32,995 nucleotides of DNA from an uncultured Halieaceae bacterium (GTDB lineage Bacteria > Pseudomonadota > Gammaproteobacteria > Pseudomonadales > Halieaceae). The notes below the pieces were generated by a model. That model searched no databases and was not told the origin of the DNA. It was given only the letters and a program-made list of their open reading frames with translations. The position numbers and the translations under genes are program-made. This document shows positions 16,771 through 23,701 of the stretch, one piece after another (within the stretch, counting starts at the first letter, position 1; each line of letters starts with the position of its first letter). The stretch is taken from contig CAJWQE010000019.1 in assembly GCA_913045375.1 (NCBI GenBank), positions 1 through 32,995 on the forward strand. The letters run 5' to 3'.

Positions 16771-17107
16771 AGTGTCGTGTTCGTCCTTGAAGTCTACTCA
16801 TACGAGCGAAACTGGCTTTTGGTCGCGTGTAACGCGTATTTTCCAAAGTCATCAACTAGCAGATAGCTGGGTTGCTAGCCCCGCGTGCTCGCGCCGGCAT
16901 CCTAAACGCTTGGTGGTCAAAAATCTTCAAAAAAGAGCTCCCCGTTTACTCGCTAATCAATCCGTCAGAGTCCATGACCGGAGGATGAGCTAAGAATCGG
17001 TTGGATGGGGTGATGTGGTTATGATTAGACCAGCCCAGGAGGGTTGGCTTCTGGGACTGAAGGTCTAAACGTGCCGTCGTTGCTCTCAGCCTTTGATCCG
17101 TGGCGAA
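16771..17107. other. 337-bp intergenic region
   Basis: No credible gene is seen. It holds the upstream region of the alpha/beta hydrolase run and the downstream region of the small membrane protein, both on the minus strand, so a promoter for the hydrolase run should lie here. Two structures stand out: a CTAGCA/TGCTAG inverted repeat near 16855-16878 and the strong nested inverted repeat at 17025-17068. Confidence 0.5.
17025..17068. repeat. Nested inverted repeat downstream of the small membrane protein gene
   Basis: TTAGACC (17025-17031) pairs perfectly with GGTCTAA (17062-17068) and, inside it, CCCAG (17034-17038) pairs with CTGGG (17051-17055). The two helices are separated by an uneven internal loop (2 versus 6 nt). 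It lies about 40 nt after the stop of the minus-strand membrane protein gene and has no T-run, so it could be a transcript-end structure, a protein site or an RNA element. Confidence 0.4.
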
Positions 17108-17425
17108 TTACTTTCGTCGTAAGGTTCTTAGATGAAGTTTTATCGACGTAAAAAAACGTTCTCTCACGCTCGGCATCAGTATGAAGCAGCCCGCGGCGGC
17201 CAAGGGTAAGACAAACATCGCACCTGCGAGGAGTTTTTCGAATGAACCAACGTCTGGGCCGCTAGTAATACCAAGAAACAGTTCGCGAGAGAGCGCGAGG
17301 GCAAGAAATAACACACCCATAAGGCCATAGAACTTCAGCATGCCTTTGAGCTGATTTAGGCTCCTCGTCCACTCGTTTTGGAGGGCTCGCTTCGTTCTAC
17401 TCGCTCGTGAAAGCTTCTGACTCAT
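17108..17425 (-). CDS. Small membrane protein, two predicted helices
   Basis: From the ATG at 17425 the product is 105 residues. The frame is open further upstream but that part overlaps the NUDIX gene, so the internal ATG is preferred; it has only a weak ribosome site. Residues 1-27 are basic and hydrophilic (MSQKLSRASRTKRALQNEW), followed by hydrophobic segments at about 34-51 (GLMGVLFLALALSRE) and 67-85 (LLAGAMFVLPLAAAGCFILM) and a basic tail (SIKLHLRTLRRK). Both termini being strongly positive suggests both face the cytoplasm. No family is recognised. It follows the NUDIX gene by 44 nt and may be co-transcribed. Confidence 0.55.
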   Translation of the reverse strand: MSQKLSRASRTKRALQNEWTRSLNQLKGMLKFYGLMGVLFLALALSRELFLGITSGPDVGSFEKLLAGAMFVLPLAAAGCFILMPSVRERFFTSIKLHLRTLRRK

Positions 17426-17469
17426 AACCGTAACGTCTCGTTTGCTTACAACCTCAGTTCCTTCCTGCC

Positions 17470-18180
17470 TCAACTCCTGACATAGGGTGGATAGGTATCG
17501 TCGACATTGCTGTAAACATATTCCCACCCTTTCTCTTGCATGATGGCGCGGTGCCGAGCACCTTCAGCGCTGCCATCGCCCGTTTCGTAACCCGCATCTC
17601 CCTGGAACAGCACGGCCATTTTTCCCTCTGCTTTCGTAAACACCGGGAACACATAGGGCGGGGCGATTTCGTTTTCACAGGCGGTCATATCGGCGGTTGT
17701 GGTATAACGCAGTAGGCTGAGCAGCGTGATGTAGGTAGGTGGCAGCATGCCAAATTCGCCAGCCTCGTGTTGTGCTACCGCATCGTGTACTCGAATCCAC
17801 GCAAAGTCGTGAATCTCGCTTCCGTCAATGGCAACGTCCGCATCCTCAGCCAGCGGCGCCGCGTAAATCCAGGTCTCAAATCGCTTGGGTTCGACAACAG
17901 GTGTCGTCCAGTGGCTGAGGTGCACCATGTTGTCAGTATCTGGACGCAAGCCGCATTCTTCCTCGGCCTCGCGTGCCGCCGCAATGCGTGCGGCCAATGC
18001 GATATCGCCCTCAGCCGACTCAATGTCGCTGTCTTCCAATGCACCACCGGGAAAGACCCATAAGCCCCCTGCAAACATGAGTGCTTTGTTGCGCTTTAGC
18101 ATGAGCGTTTCCATTCCGCTGTCCGTGTCGCGTAATAGGACAACGGTGCTGGCAGGCCTTGCTTTGGGTACATCTGTCAC
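17470..18180 (-). CDS. NUDIX hydrolase (NUDT19-like layout)
   Basis: The 236-residue protein starts at a GTG (18180) preceded by AAGAGGAG, a strong ribosome site. The Nudix box is split: FPGGALED (43-50) and AAREAEEECGL (68-78) are separated by about 17 extra residues, as in the NUDT19/RP2-like group whose members include CoA diphosphatases. The REAEEE glutamates that bind Mg2+ are present. Family members hydrolyse nucleoside-diphosphate-linked substrates; specificity is unknown. The gene lies downstream of a terminator that closes the preceding MBL operon, so it likely has its own promoter in the 18180-18266 interval. Confidence 0.9.
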   Translation of the reverse strand: MTDVPKARPASTVVLLRDTDSGMETLMLKRNKALMFAGGLWVFPGGALEDSDIESAEGDIALAARIAAAREAEEECGLRPDTDNMVHLSHWTTPVVEPKRFETWIYAAPLAEDADVAIDGSEIHDFAWIRVHDAVAQHEAGEFGMLPPTYITLLSLLRYTTTADMTACENEIAPPYVFPVFTKAEGKMAVLFQGDAGYETGDGSAEGARHRAIMQEKGWEYVYSNVDDTYPPYVRS

Positions 18181-18265
18181 TGGGATACTCCTCTTCGTGC
18201 CATGCTTTAAAGTTGAGTGGGGCTTCGATCTTTGTCAAATGCTCGATAACTCTGTTGCTAAAAGC

Positions 18266-18300
18266 AAATAAAAAAGCCCGCGAGAGGCGGACCTTTTTGT
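18266..18300 (-). terminator. Rho-independent terminator of the SnoaL-SnoaL-MBL operon
   Basis: On the minus strand a 6-bp stem (GTCCGC/GCGGGC, one G-T pair, loop CTCTC, 18276-18292) is followed immediately by TTTTTTATTT. Five A lie on the other side of the stem, so it may also act weakly in reverse. Confidence 0.75.
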
Positions 18301-18312
18301 AGCGGATGCAGT

Positions 18313-18478
18313 TTATTGAGTGATTCGCTTTGGTTTGGCGTCGTCTTCCACCAGCTCAGTTTTCTCATTACGTTTTATTCGCGGCGTCGTCCTTGGATAT
18401 TGATGGAGCGACTGGCTCGCCACTGACGCCCGTTTCTCTTTGTTGACTGGGACCTTTTTTTATCTTCGGATCACTCAA
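18313..18478 (-). pseudogene. Possible frameshifted small ORF between MBL gene and terminator
   Basis: A frame opening at a TTG (18476-18478) that overlaps the MBL stop runs 36 codons (LSDPKIKKGPSQQRETGVSG... ending SKDDAANKT) to a TAA at 18368-18370. The next frame continues without a break as RNEKTELVEDDAKPKRITQ to a TAA at 18313-18315. Removing one A from the AAAA run near 18371-18376 would join both into one hydrophilic 54-residue product with a DDA motif in each half. The stretch ends about 20 nt before the terminator. This suggests either a decayed small gene, a sequencing indel or programmed +1 shifting; no ribosome site is seen and chance remains possible. Confidence 0.25.
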
Positions 18479-19415
18479 TTGAGCTGCGAACAAATTTTAG
18501 GTCTTTCGTAATGATTGAGCCGACGGCTGCGTGCGAGATGTTGGATCGGGGAAGCTTTAACGCACTCGCAATGTTTTCTGCCGCCGCGATACCGGTGCAA
18601 TGGCCGCCCATCATCAACTCAAGACCAGCCTTTTCTAGCCATGCAGCCGTCTTATTCAGTGTTACCTGATCGGCTCGCCATAAGTGAAAACCACCAACAA
18701 TCGAATAGACCGGCTCTTTTTTTATCGATTGAAGAACGTTACCTGTGTTGATCAGTCCTGAATGCCCACAGCCTGAGGTCATGAGCCAACCGCGGTCAGT
18801 GAGATAACCGAGGGATTGATCATCAATAATGATGTCTTTGCGCGGTCCATCCGGTCCGTCGATGAAAAGACCTGCGGGGCCGTTGTAGGCTTCCACTAAG
18901 CGCGGTACCGGCCCTGTTAGCCATAAATTAGGTGCAATCTCGGTTGGTGAATCTACTTCAACAAATGAGATGCCCATGGCCTCTGCGGCACCTCGAAAGT
19001 CTTGAGCGGATTGAAATTCACCTGGTCCCACAAGAGAGCCATTGCGTGTTTTTCGCTGATCGAAAAAACCTCGGGCGACATAGACGATGCTAAGCGCTTT
19101 TGGATTGCTGTCTCTAAAATGTTTCCGAAGTACTAAAAGACCACCAGTGTGATCACTGTGAAAATGACTTAGCACAACTTTCTCGGTGCGAGCTAAATCG
19201 ATACCTAGATGCAATACATTGTGAAGCACGGTGTCGTTTTTGAATCCGGTGTCAAACAGCACCGATTCCTCGTCGCTCTCAAAAACAGCAGAAAAGCTCC
19301 ACTCGCCAAGGCCACCATAGTCTGAAATATTTGTTGCTAGAACGGTAATTTTATAGGGGCCAGCCAACACCAAAGTCGGCCAAAGAAGGCATACGGTGAT
19401 AAGTAGTCGTAACAT
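18471..19415 (-). CDS. Exported MBL-fold metallo-hydrolase (COG1237-like)
   Basis: The 314-residue protein begins with a Sec signal peptide (MLRLLITVCLLWPTLVLAGP). The metallo-beta-lactamase signature HFHSDHTGG is at 84-92, supplying the usual two-metal site; further candidates are His in TSGCGHSGLINTGN (around 215-228) and MGGHCTG near the end. The SGCGHSG block is typical of COG1237 relatives, a group that includes a methanopterin-pathway enzyme and many untested hydrolases. Export makes a folate-like role unlikely here. It lies 26 nt after the second SnoaL-like gene and is the last clear gene before the terminator. The substrate is unknown. Confidence 0.88.
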   Translation of the reverse strand: MLRLLITVCLLWPTLVLAGPYKITVLATNISDYGGLGEWSFSAVFESDEESVLFDTGFKNDTVLHNVLHLGIDLARTEKVVLSHFHSDHTGGLLVLRKHFRDSNPKALSIVYVARGFFDQRKTRNGSLVGPGEFQSAQDFRGAAEAMGISFVEVDSPTEIAPNLWLTGPVPRLVEAYNGPAGLFIDGPDGPRKDIIIDDQSLGYLTDRGWLMTSGCGHSGLINTGNVLQSIKKEPVYSIVGGFHLWRADQVTLNKTAAWLEKAGLELMMGGHCTGIAAAENIASALKLPRSNISHAAVGSIITKDLKFVRSSIE

Positions 19416-19441
19416 AAAGGTATCCGAGAATTTTCTAGATC

Positions 19442-19945
19442 CTAATCTACATCATCAAGGTTTGTGTCTACTCGCGTGACGTTCTCAGATTGAAGAAATT
19501 TCAATTTGAGAATTTCGCCTTCCTTTACGACCAGTGCGCTTTCAAGCCACATGTTTTGCTGTTTTGATAGCTTCTCAGGATCGCTAGCGCTGGGGAAAAT
19601 AAAAACACCGTCATTCTGATAAAAAATATGCGCAGACTCTTGTCCGCTCGTGACGGTGTGATTTGAGAGTACCCAACGTGTCGAGACCCAATCTGTATAG
19701 TTGGCGGAGGCTAAAAACTCCTTGAACTGCGGTAGTGTGAAACGTTGACCCATCTCAAAAATAACGAAGTCGTCGGTAACAATATTTTCGAGGTCACCGT
19801 TACCGTAATTTTCGACAGATAACGCAGAGAAAAAACTCTCTAATGTTTTGACCGTGTCTTTCTCACTAATTTCAGCGTGCACTACTGCTGACCAAAAATT
19901 AGTCAGCAGCAGGCACACCAAAAGTTGGCTAGATAAGAGCTTCAC
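19442..19945 (-). CDS. Exported SnoaL/NTF2-like protein (second of pair)
   Basis: The start is taken as the GTG at 19945: AGGGGGAAGA lies just upstream and the product then begins MKLLSSQLLVCLLLTNFWSA, a clear signal peptide ending VHA. A longer frame to 20032 would overlap the upstream gene. The 167-residue product has an NTF2-like alpha+beta pattern: a helical start (EKDTVKTLESFFSALSVENY), LENIVTDDFVIFEMGQRFT, and a terminal strand with VVKEGEILKLKFLQSE. This fold forms a cone-shaped ligand pocket and includes both enzymes and binding proteins. No catalytic dyad is obvious. It is 14 nt downstream of a second NTF2-like gene and 26 nt upstream of the MBL hydrolase. Confidence 0.75.
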   Translation of the reverse strand: MKLLSSQLLVCLLLTNFWSAVVHAEISEKDTVKTLESFFSALSVENYGNGDLENIVTDDFVIFEMGQRFTLPQFKEFLASANYTDWVSTRWVLSNHTVTSGQESAHIFYQNDGVFIFPSASDPEKLSKQQNMWLESALVVKEGEILKLKFLQSENVTRVDTNLDDVD

Positions 19946-19959
19946 GGGATTCTTCCCCC

Positions 19960-20427
19960 TCACTTGACAACGGTTTGTGACGTACCGGCCCCGCCCTGCA
20001 ACGGCGACCAATGCGCGGCTTTTATTCGCCACATGCCGTCTTCTTTAACAAATGCTTGGGTAACGCGCGTCCGGTAGTTAGGCACTGCCGGCAGGCCCTT
20101 GGGCTTCATGGTTGCTTCTTGGTAGTAGTGAGCCACAGCTGCTTGTCCCTCAACCAAAACGACAACCTCAATGTGCTTTACCGACCCTGAGAAGTACTCG
20201 AAGTCAGACGCGTCGCTATCTCTTTGGATTGTGTTGAGTAGGCCGCCACTAGAAAAGAACTCCTTGGACCCGTCTTTAGAAATTCGTGTGGGATCTTGGC
20301 TCATCGTTTTGTTGGTGTGGGAGATGTTCGCTTTTACGACATCACGTATCTCTTCCTCTGTTCCTGCTTGAGCAGTGCCTGCAACTAGGGCGACGGCTAA
20401 CAGGAGACTCATCTTGTACATTTGCAT
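19960..20427 (-). CDS. Exported SnoaL/NTF2-like (DUF4440-type) protein (first of pair)
   Basis: The preferred start is the ATG at 20427 (GGGAAT about 7 nt upstream), giving 155 residues with signal peptide MQMYKMSLLLAVALVAGTAQA. The mature part has an NTF2-like fold pattern: EEEIRDVVKANISHTNKTM helix, a central DFEYFSGSVKHIEVVVLVEG strand pair, HYYQEATMKP, and the typical end RVTQAFVKEDGMWRIKAAHWSP of SnoaL/DUF4440 proteins. It is unlike its downstream neighbour in detail, so the pair is not a recent duplication. It is the first gene of the three-gene exported cluster and faces a 265-bp divergent region shared with malonyl-CoA decarboxylase. Confidence 0.82.
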   Translation of the reverse strand: MQMYKMSLLLAVALVAGTAQAGTEEEIRDVVKANISHTNKTMSQDPTRISKDGSKEFFSSGGLLNTIQRDSDASDFEYFSGSVKHIEVVVLVEGQAAVAHYYQEATMKPKGLPAVPNYRTRVTQAFVKEDGMWRIKAAHWSPLQGGAGTSQTVVK

Positions 20428-20573
20428 TGCATATTCCCAAATGGCTGTTGTTGCTTTGTTCTTCAGCGTAGTCGCTATTGTGCAATCCGCCATTTTTTTG
20501 CAGTTGGACGTTTAACGGCGTATAGCAGACTCCCTGTCGAACGCGTAAAGCGGCAGATATGTGGGTTTGTGTA

Positions 20574-20607
20574 ATTTCCGTGAAAGGGCAAAATGAGTTG
20601 CGGAAAT
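20574..20607. promoter_or_regulatory. ATTTCCG-N20-CGGAAAT inverted repeat
   Basis: Perfect 7-bp arms ATTTCCG (20574-20580) and CGGAAAT (20601-20607) lie in the divergent region between the SnoaL cluster and malonyl-CoA decarboxylase, about 85 nt before the latter. The arm spacing puts the half-sites near 27 bp apart, about 2.5 helical turns, possible for a paired regulator site. Confidence 0.3.
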
Positions 20608-20691
20608 GTGGTGCAAATTCCTCTATCGTTATATCGCTGTGTTAGTTCCAAAGGACGTTTAGAGACTTCGTGTTTGCTGGAGTGATCAGCT

Positions 20692-22047
20692 ATGAAAAGT
20701 GATGTGGGAAGCGACGTAGGAAGTGACTTGGAAGGCCGGGGCAGTGACACGCAAGAGGCGTCATTGGGTGGTTTTTCCGGCCTTTTCGGCTCCGTCATCA
20801 GTGCGGGGCGCGATATTCTGGAGCGCCGCCGACAGAACGCGCTCGAAGCGCCTTCAAGCGATCTATTGGCCAAAAGTAAGCAGCTAATCCATCACAGAGG
20901 GGAAGCGTCAGGCCTAGCCTTGGCTTGCGAGGTTGTAGCTGATTATCAAGCGCTAGACGATGACAATCGACGCCTTTTCTTTGAAGCTTTAGCTGACGAT
21001 TTTTCAGCCGACAGTGACGCGGTTTTAACCGCCGTAGAAAGCTACAAGCTCGATCCGTCAGAGGCGAATCTTGCGGCGCTATCCCGCGCCGCAGAAGCGC
21101 CACGAATAAAGCTCTTTCGACGAATGAATATGGCGCCTGAAGCAACCCCTGTATTGGTGACAATGCGCGAGGCAATGATTCAGATGCTGACAGACCTTCC
21201 CCAGTTGAGGGCGGTAGAGACCGACCTAAAGCATCAATTCATCTCTTGGTTTAATCGGGGATTTCTTGAGTTGCGGGTGATTGACTGGAACACACCGGCA
21301 TCCATTCTCGAGCGAATCATTCAGTACGAGTCGGTACATGCGATTCAGGGCTGGAATGACCTGCGAGCTAGATTGAGTGGCAACCGCATGTGTTTCGCGT
21401 TCTTCCACCCGGCGATGCCCGACGATCCGCTGGTTTTCGTTGAAGTAGCCCTAACCGAAGGGGTTCCCAATGCGATTGCTCCGCTGATTGATCAAACGAA
21501 AGAGGGTGATGAAGGGAGCACGCCCGACACAGTCGTGTTCTACTCCATCAGCAACTGTCACCCAGGCTTGGCGGGTGTCTCATTCGGTAATTTTCTGATC
21601 AAACAGGTGGTTGAAGAGGTCGGTAAGCGTTATTCAACAATGAAGCGTTATGTAACGCTCTCACCCATTCCCGGTTTTTGCCGGTGGCTGGCCACTCAGG
21701 AAACAGGTATCGATCTGGGTGAAATGCGATCGATGGCTAAGACCGATACGGCCAAGACTGCCGATGTGCGACGAGACGATTTACTCGCAGCGTGCGCGCA
21801 GTACCTTGTGAAGGAACGTCTAAATAACCTCGCGCTAGATCCCGTGGCGCGCTTTCATCTAGGGAACGGCGCAAGCCTCCACGCCATTCATTGGGCGGCC
21901 GATCTCAGTGATAAAGGTCTGGAGCAATCGGCGGGCCTTATGGTCAATTACCTCTATGACCTTCGCAGCATTGAAGAGAATCACGATAGCTATTTTGATC
22001 AGGGTGAGATTGCGACATCACGCGATGTCGCCCGATTGCTAAACTAA
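20692..22047 (+). CDS. Malonyl-CoA decarboxylase
   Basis: The 451-residue protein decarboxylates malonyl-CoA to acetyl-CoA and CO2. The helical N-terminal domain covers about 55-200 with ATPVLVTMREAMIQML and FISWFNRGFLELRVIDW; the GNAT-like catalytic domain follows. The hallmark YSISNCHPGLAGVSFGNFL (284-302) contains the serine position, and DPVARFHLGNGASL (383-396) supplies the catalytic histidine (His389). GGAG lies 9 nt before the ATG. The first 20 residues are a non-conserved polar stretch with a SDVG tandem repeat. The M20 peptidase starts 31 nt downstream, suggesting co-transcription. In such bacteria the enzyme can clear malonate-derived or fatty-acid-derived malonyl-CoA. Confidence 0.95.
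   Translation: MKSDVGSDVGSDLEGRGSDTQEASLGGFSGLFGSVISAGRDILERRRQNALEAPSSDLLAKSKQLIHHRGEASGLALACEVVADYQALDDDNRRLFFEALADDFSADSDAVLTAVESYKLDPSEANLAALSRAAEAPRIKLFRRMNMAPEATPVLVTMREAMIQMLTDLPQLRAVETDLKHQFISWFNRGFLELRVIDWNTPASILERIIQYESVHAIQGWNDLRARLSGNRMCFAFFHPAMPDDPLVFVEVALTEGVPNAIAPLIDQTKEGDEGSTPDTVVFYSISNCHPGLAGVSFGNFLIKQVVEEVGKRYSTMKRYVTLSPIPGFCRWLATQETGIDLGEMRSMAKTDTAKTADVRRDDLLAACAQYLVKERLNNLALDPVARFHLGNGASLHAIHWAADLSDKGLEQSAGLMVNYLYDLRSIEENHDSYFDQGEIATSRDVARLLN
20698..20733 (+). repeat. Three in-frame 12-nt tandem repeats at the malonyl-CoA decarboxylase N-terminus
   Basis: The units AGTGATGTGGGA, AGCGACGTAGGA and AGTGACTTGGAA encode SDVG-SDVG-SDLE. Differences between the units are mostly at third codon positions, which points to selection on the encoded peptide or an old expansion. 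Confidence 0.6.
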
Positions 22048-22078
22048 CCCTTACACGGGTTCATTGGAGTCGCTCGAC

Positions 22079-23608
22079 ATGACATTCGTACGCAATATGA
22101 CGGCCGCGCTGGTGCTTTTGGGCATGGGGGCGTCAGGTGCAGTCGCGCAAAGCCCCGCCGAAATCGCGCGCCAGCACCATCAAGCAACGGCTACCGCCAT
22201 TGTTGCTGATTTCCGGGAATTCCTGAGCATTCCTAACGTTGCCAGCAACGTCAGCGACATGAATGACAACGCGGCGTTTATTCAGGACTACATCGCAAGT
22301 CGAGGCTTTACCTCTAAGGTTGTCTCAGCTGGCGGCGCACCCTACGTGGTGGCCGAGAGGCCTGGCTCGGATGATGCGCCGACAGTCTTAGTCTATGCAC
22401 ATTTCGATGGGCAGCCAGTCATTCCCAGTCAGTGGTCCTCGCCTCCCTTCGAGCCAACACTATGGACGGATAATCCACTCAAGGCTGAGGCGAAAATCTT
22501 GTCTTGGGATCAGGAAGCCTTTGACCCCTCATGGCGTGTTGTCGCGCGCTCTGCCGGGGACGACAAAGCCCCCGTGATTGCGTTGATGGCCGCTATTGAT
22601 GCCCTGGTGGCAGCAGGCAAGATGCCGGATGTCTCCGTCAAACTGATCCTCGATGGTGAAGAGGAGCGGGGCAGTCCCACCTTGGCAGGCGTGCTTGAAC
22701 AGGTCGCGGATGATCTGGTCGCCGATGTCATGCTCTTTTGCGATGGCCCCATGCATCAGTCGGGGCGCCGACAGCTCGTATTGGGGGTCCGAGGCAGTAT
22801 GACCGTCGATCTTACGACCTTTGGTCCTAACCGTCCGTTGCACTCGGGACACTACGGCAACTGGGCGCCAAACCCCAACGAGATCCTGATGGGTTTGTTG
22901 CTATCACTTAAGGATGACAAGGGACGCGTCGCGGTTGCAGGCTATTCCGATGATGTTAGAGCTGTGTCAGAGCGAGAAACGCGTGCTGTGACCGCTATGC
23001 CCTCGGTTGATGCGCAGCTGAAGCGCGAACTTGGCCTGGGCAATAACGAAATACCAGGTGAGCGTCTTGAGTCGGCCATTATGCGACCAGCCATTGTGGT
23101 GCGCGGTATCTCGGGTGGCGGAGTGGGTCCCGAGGCGCGGAATATTATCGAACCGACAGCGCAGGCCTCGCTCAATTTGAGGCTGGTACCGGGTCAAAAA
23201 CCCGAGGCCTTATTGGCTGCGCTGAAAGCTCATTTTGAAAAGCTGGGTATGACTGTTTCGCCCGAAGGTCCCGATGCGGGTGCCGCTCGAGAGCGTCACT
23301 TGCAGATGGTCCCGCGTCCAGGCGGTTACCGCTCGTTCCGAACGTCCATTGACGCCGATGTGGTCGGCGATTTGAAGGTCATACTCGATCGGTTAGGCGA
23401 TCAGGAGACACTGATTACGCCCACTATGGGTGGATCGCTACCGATCTACCTGTTTGAGGATAATCTCGAGGCCCCCATTGTCATCCTTCCCGTTGCCAAC
23501 CATGACAATAACCAACACGGTCGCGACGAAAACCTCCGCTTGAAGAACCTCTTTGATGCCATAGAGATGTACGCCGAGGTACTTGTCGGCCTATCTAACG
23601 AGTCTTGA
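22079..23608 (+). CDS. Exported M20 family metallopeptidase
   Basis: From the ATG at 22079 (GGAG about 9 nt upstream) the protein is 509 residues with signal peptide MTFVRNMTAALVLLGMGASG ending in VAQ. The dinuclear zinc site of M20 enzymes is visible: HFD (His108), Asp162 of SAGDDKAP as bridging residue, general base Glu194 and ligand Glu195 in DGEEERGSP, Asp222 in FCDGPM, and a late histidine in NHDNNQHGRDEN. A dimerisation domain fits about 240-360. Such enzymes hydrolyse di- or tripeptides or N-acylated amino acids; here the site is periplasmic. Co-transcription with malonyl-CoA decarboxylase is likely from spacing, but a functional link is not obvious. Confidence 0.92.
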   Translation: MTFVRNMTAALVLLGMGASGAVAQSPAEIARQHHQATATAIVADFREFLSIPNVASNVSDMNDNAAFIQDYIASRGFTSKVVSAGGAPYVVAERPGSDDAPTVLVYAHFDGQPVIPSQWSSPPFEPTLWTDNPLKAEAKILSWDQEAFDPSWRVVARSAGDDKAPVIALMAAIDALVAAGKMPDVSVKLILDGEEERGSPTLAGVLEQVADDLVADVMLFCDGPMHQSGRRQLVLGVRGSMTVDLTTFGPNRPLHSGHYGNWAPNPNEILMGLLLSLKDDKGRVAVAGYSDDVRAVSERETRAVTAMPSVDAQLKRELGLGNNEIPGERLESAIMRPAIVVRGISGGGVGPEARNIIEPTAQASLNLRLVPGQKPEALLAALKAHFEKLGMTVSPEGPDAGAARERHLQMVPRPGGYRSFRTSIDADVVGDLKVILDRLGDQETLITPTMGGSLPIYLFEDNLEAPIVILPVANHDNNQHGRDENLRLKNLFDAIEMYAEVLVGLSNES

Positions 23609-23660
23609 GTGAACGCAGAATTGGCTTAGAGCGCGCAACAGTTTCGAGGGCGAGGGTGAC

Positions 23661-23681
23661 GCTCTCCTTACTTGGAGAAGC
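23661..23681. terminator. Hairpin between convergent M20 and S9 peptidase genes
   Basis: TCTCC (23663-23667) pairs with GGAGA (23674-23678), extended by GC/GC across a one-base bulge, in the 93-bp gap between two convergent peptidase genes. No T-run follows, so activity as a terminator is uncertain. Confidence 0.35.
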
Positions 23682-23701
23682 GCCACATGCCCAGCTCTTC
23701 G

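Noticed and set aside
18313..18423. A GTG-started 36-codon frame (MASQSLHQYPRTTP...) as a gene in its own right
   Set aside because: No ribosome site; its second half is better explained as the continuation of the frameshifted ORF that starts at 18478.
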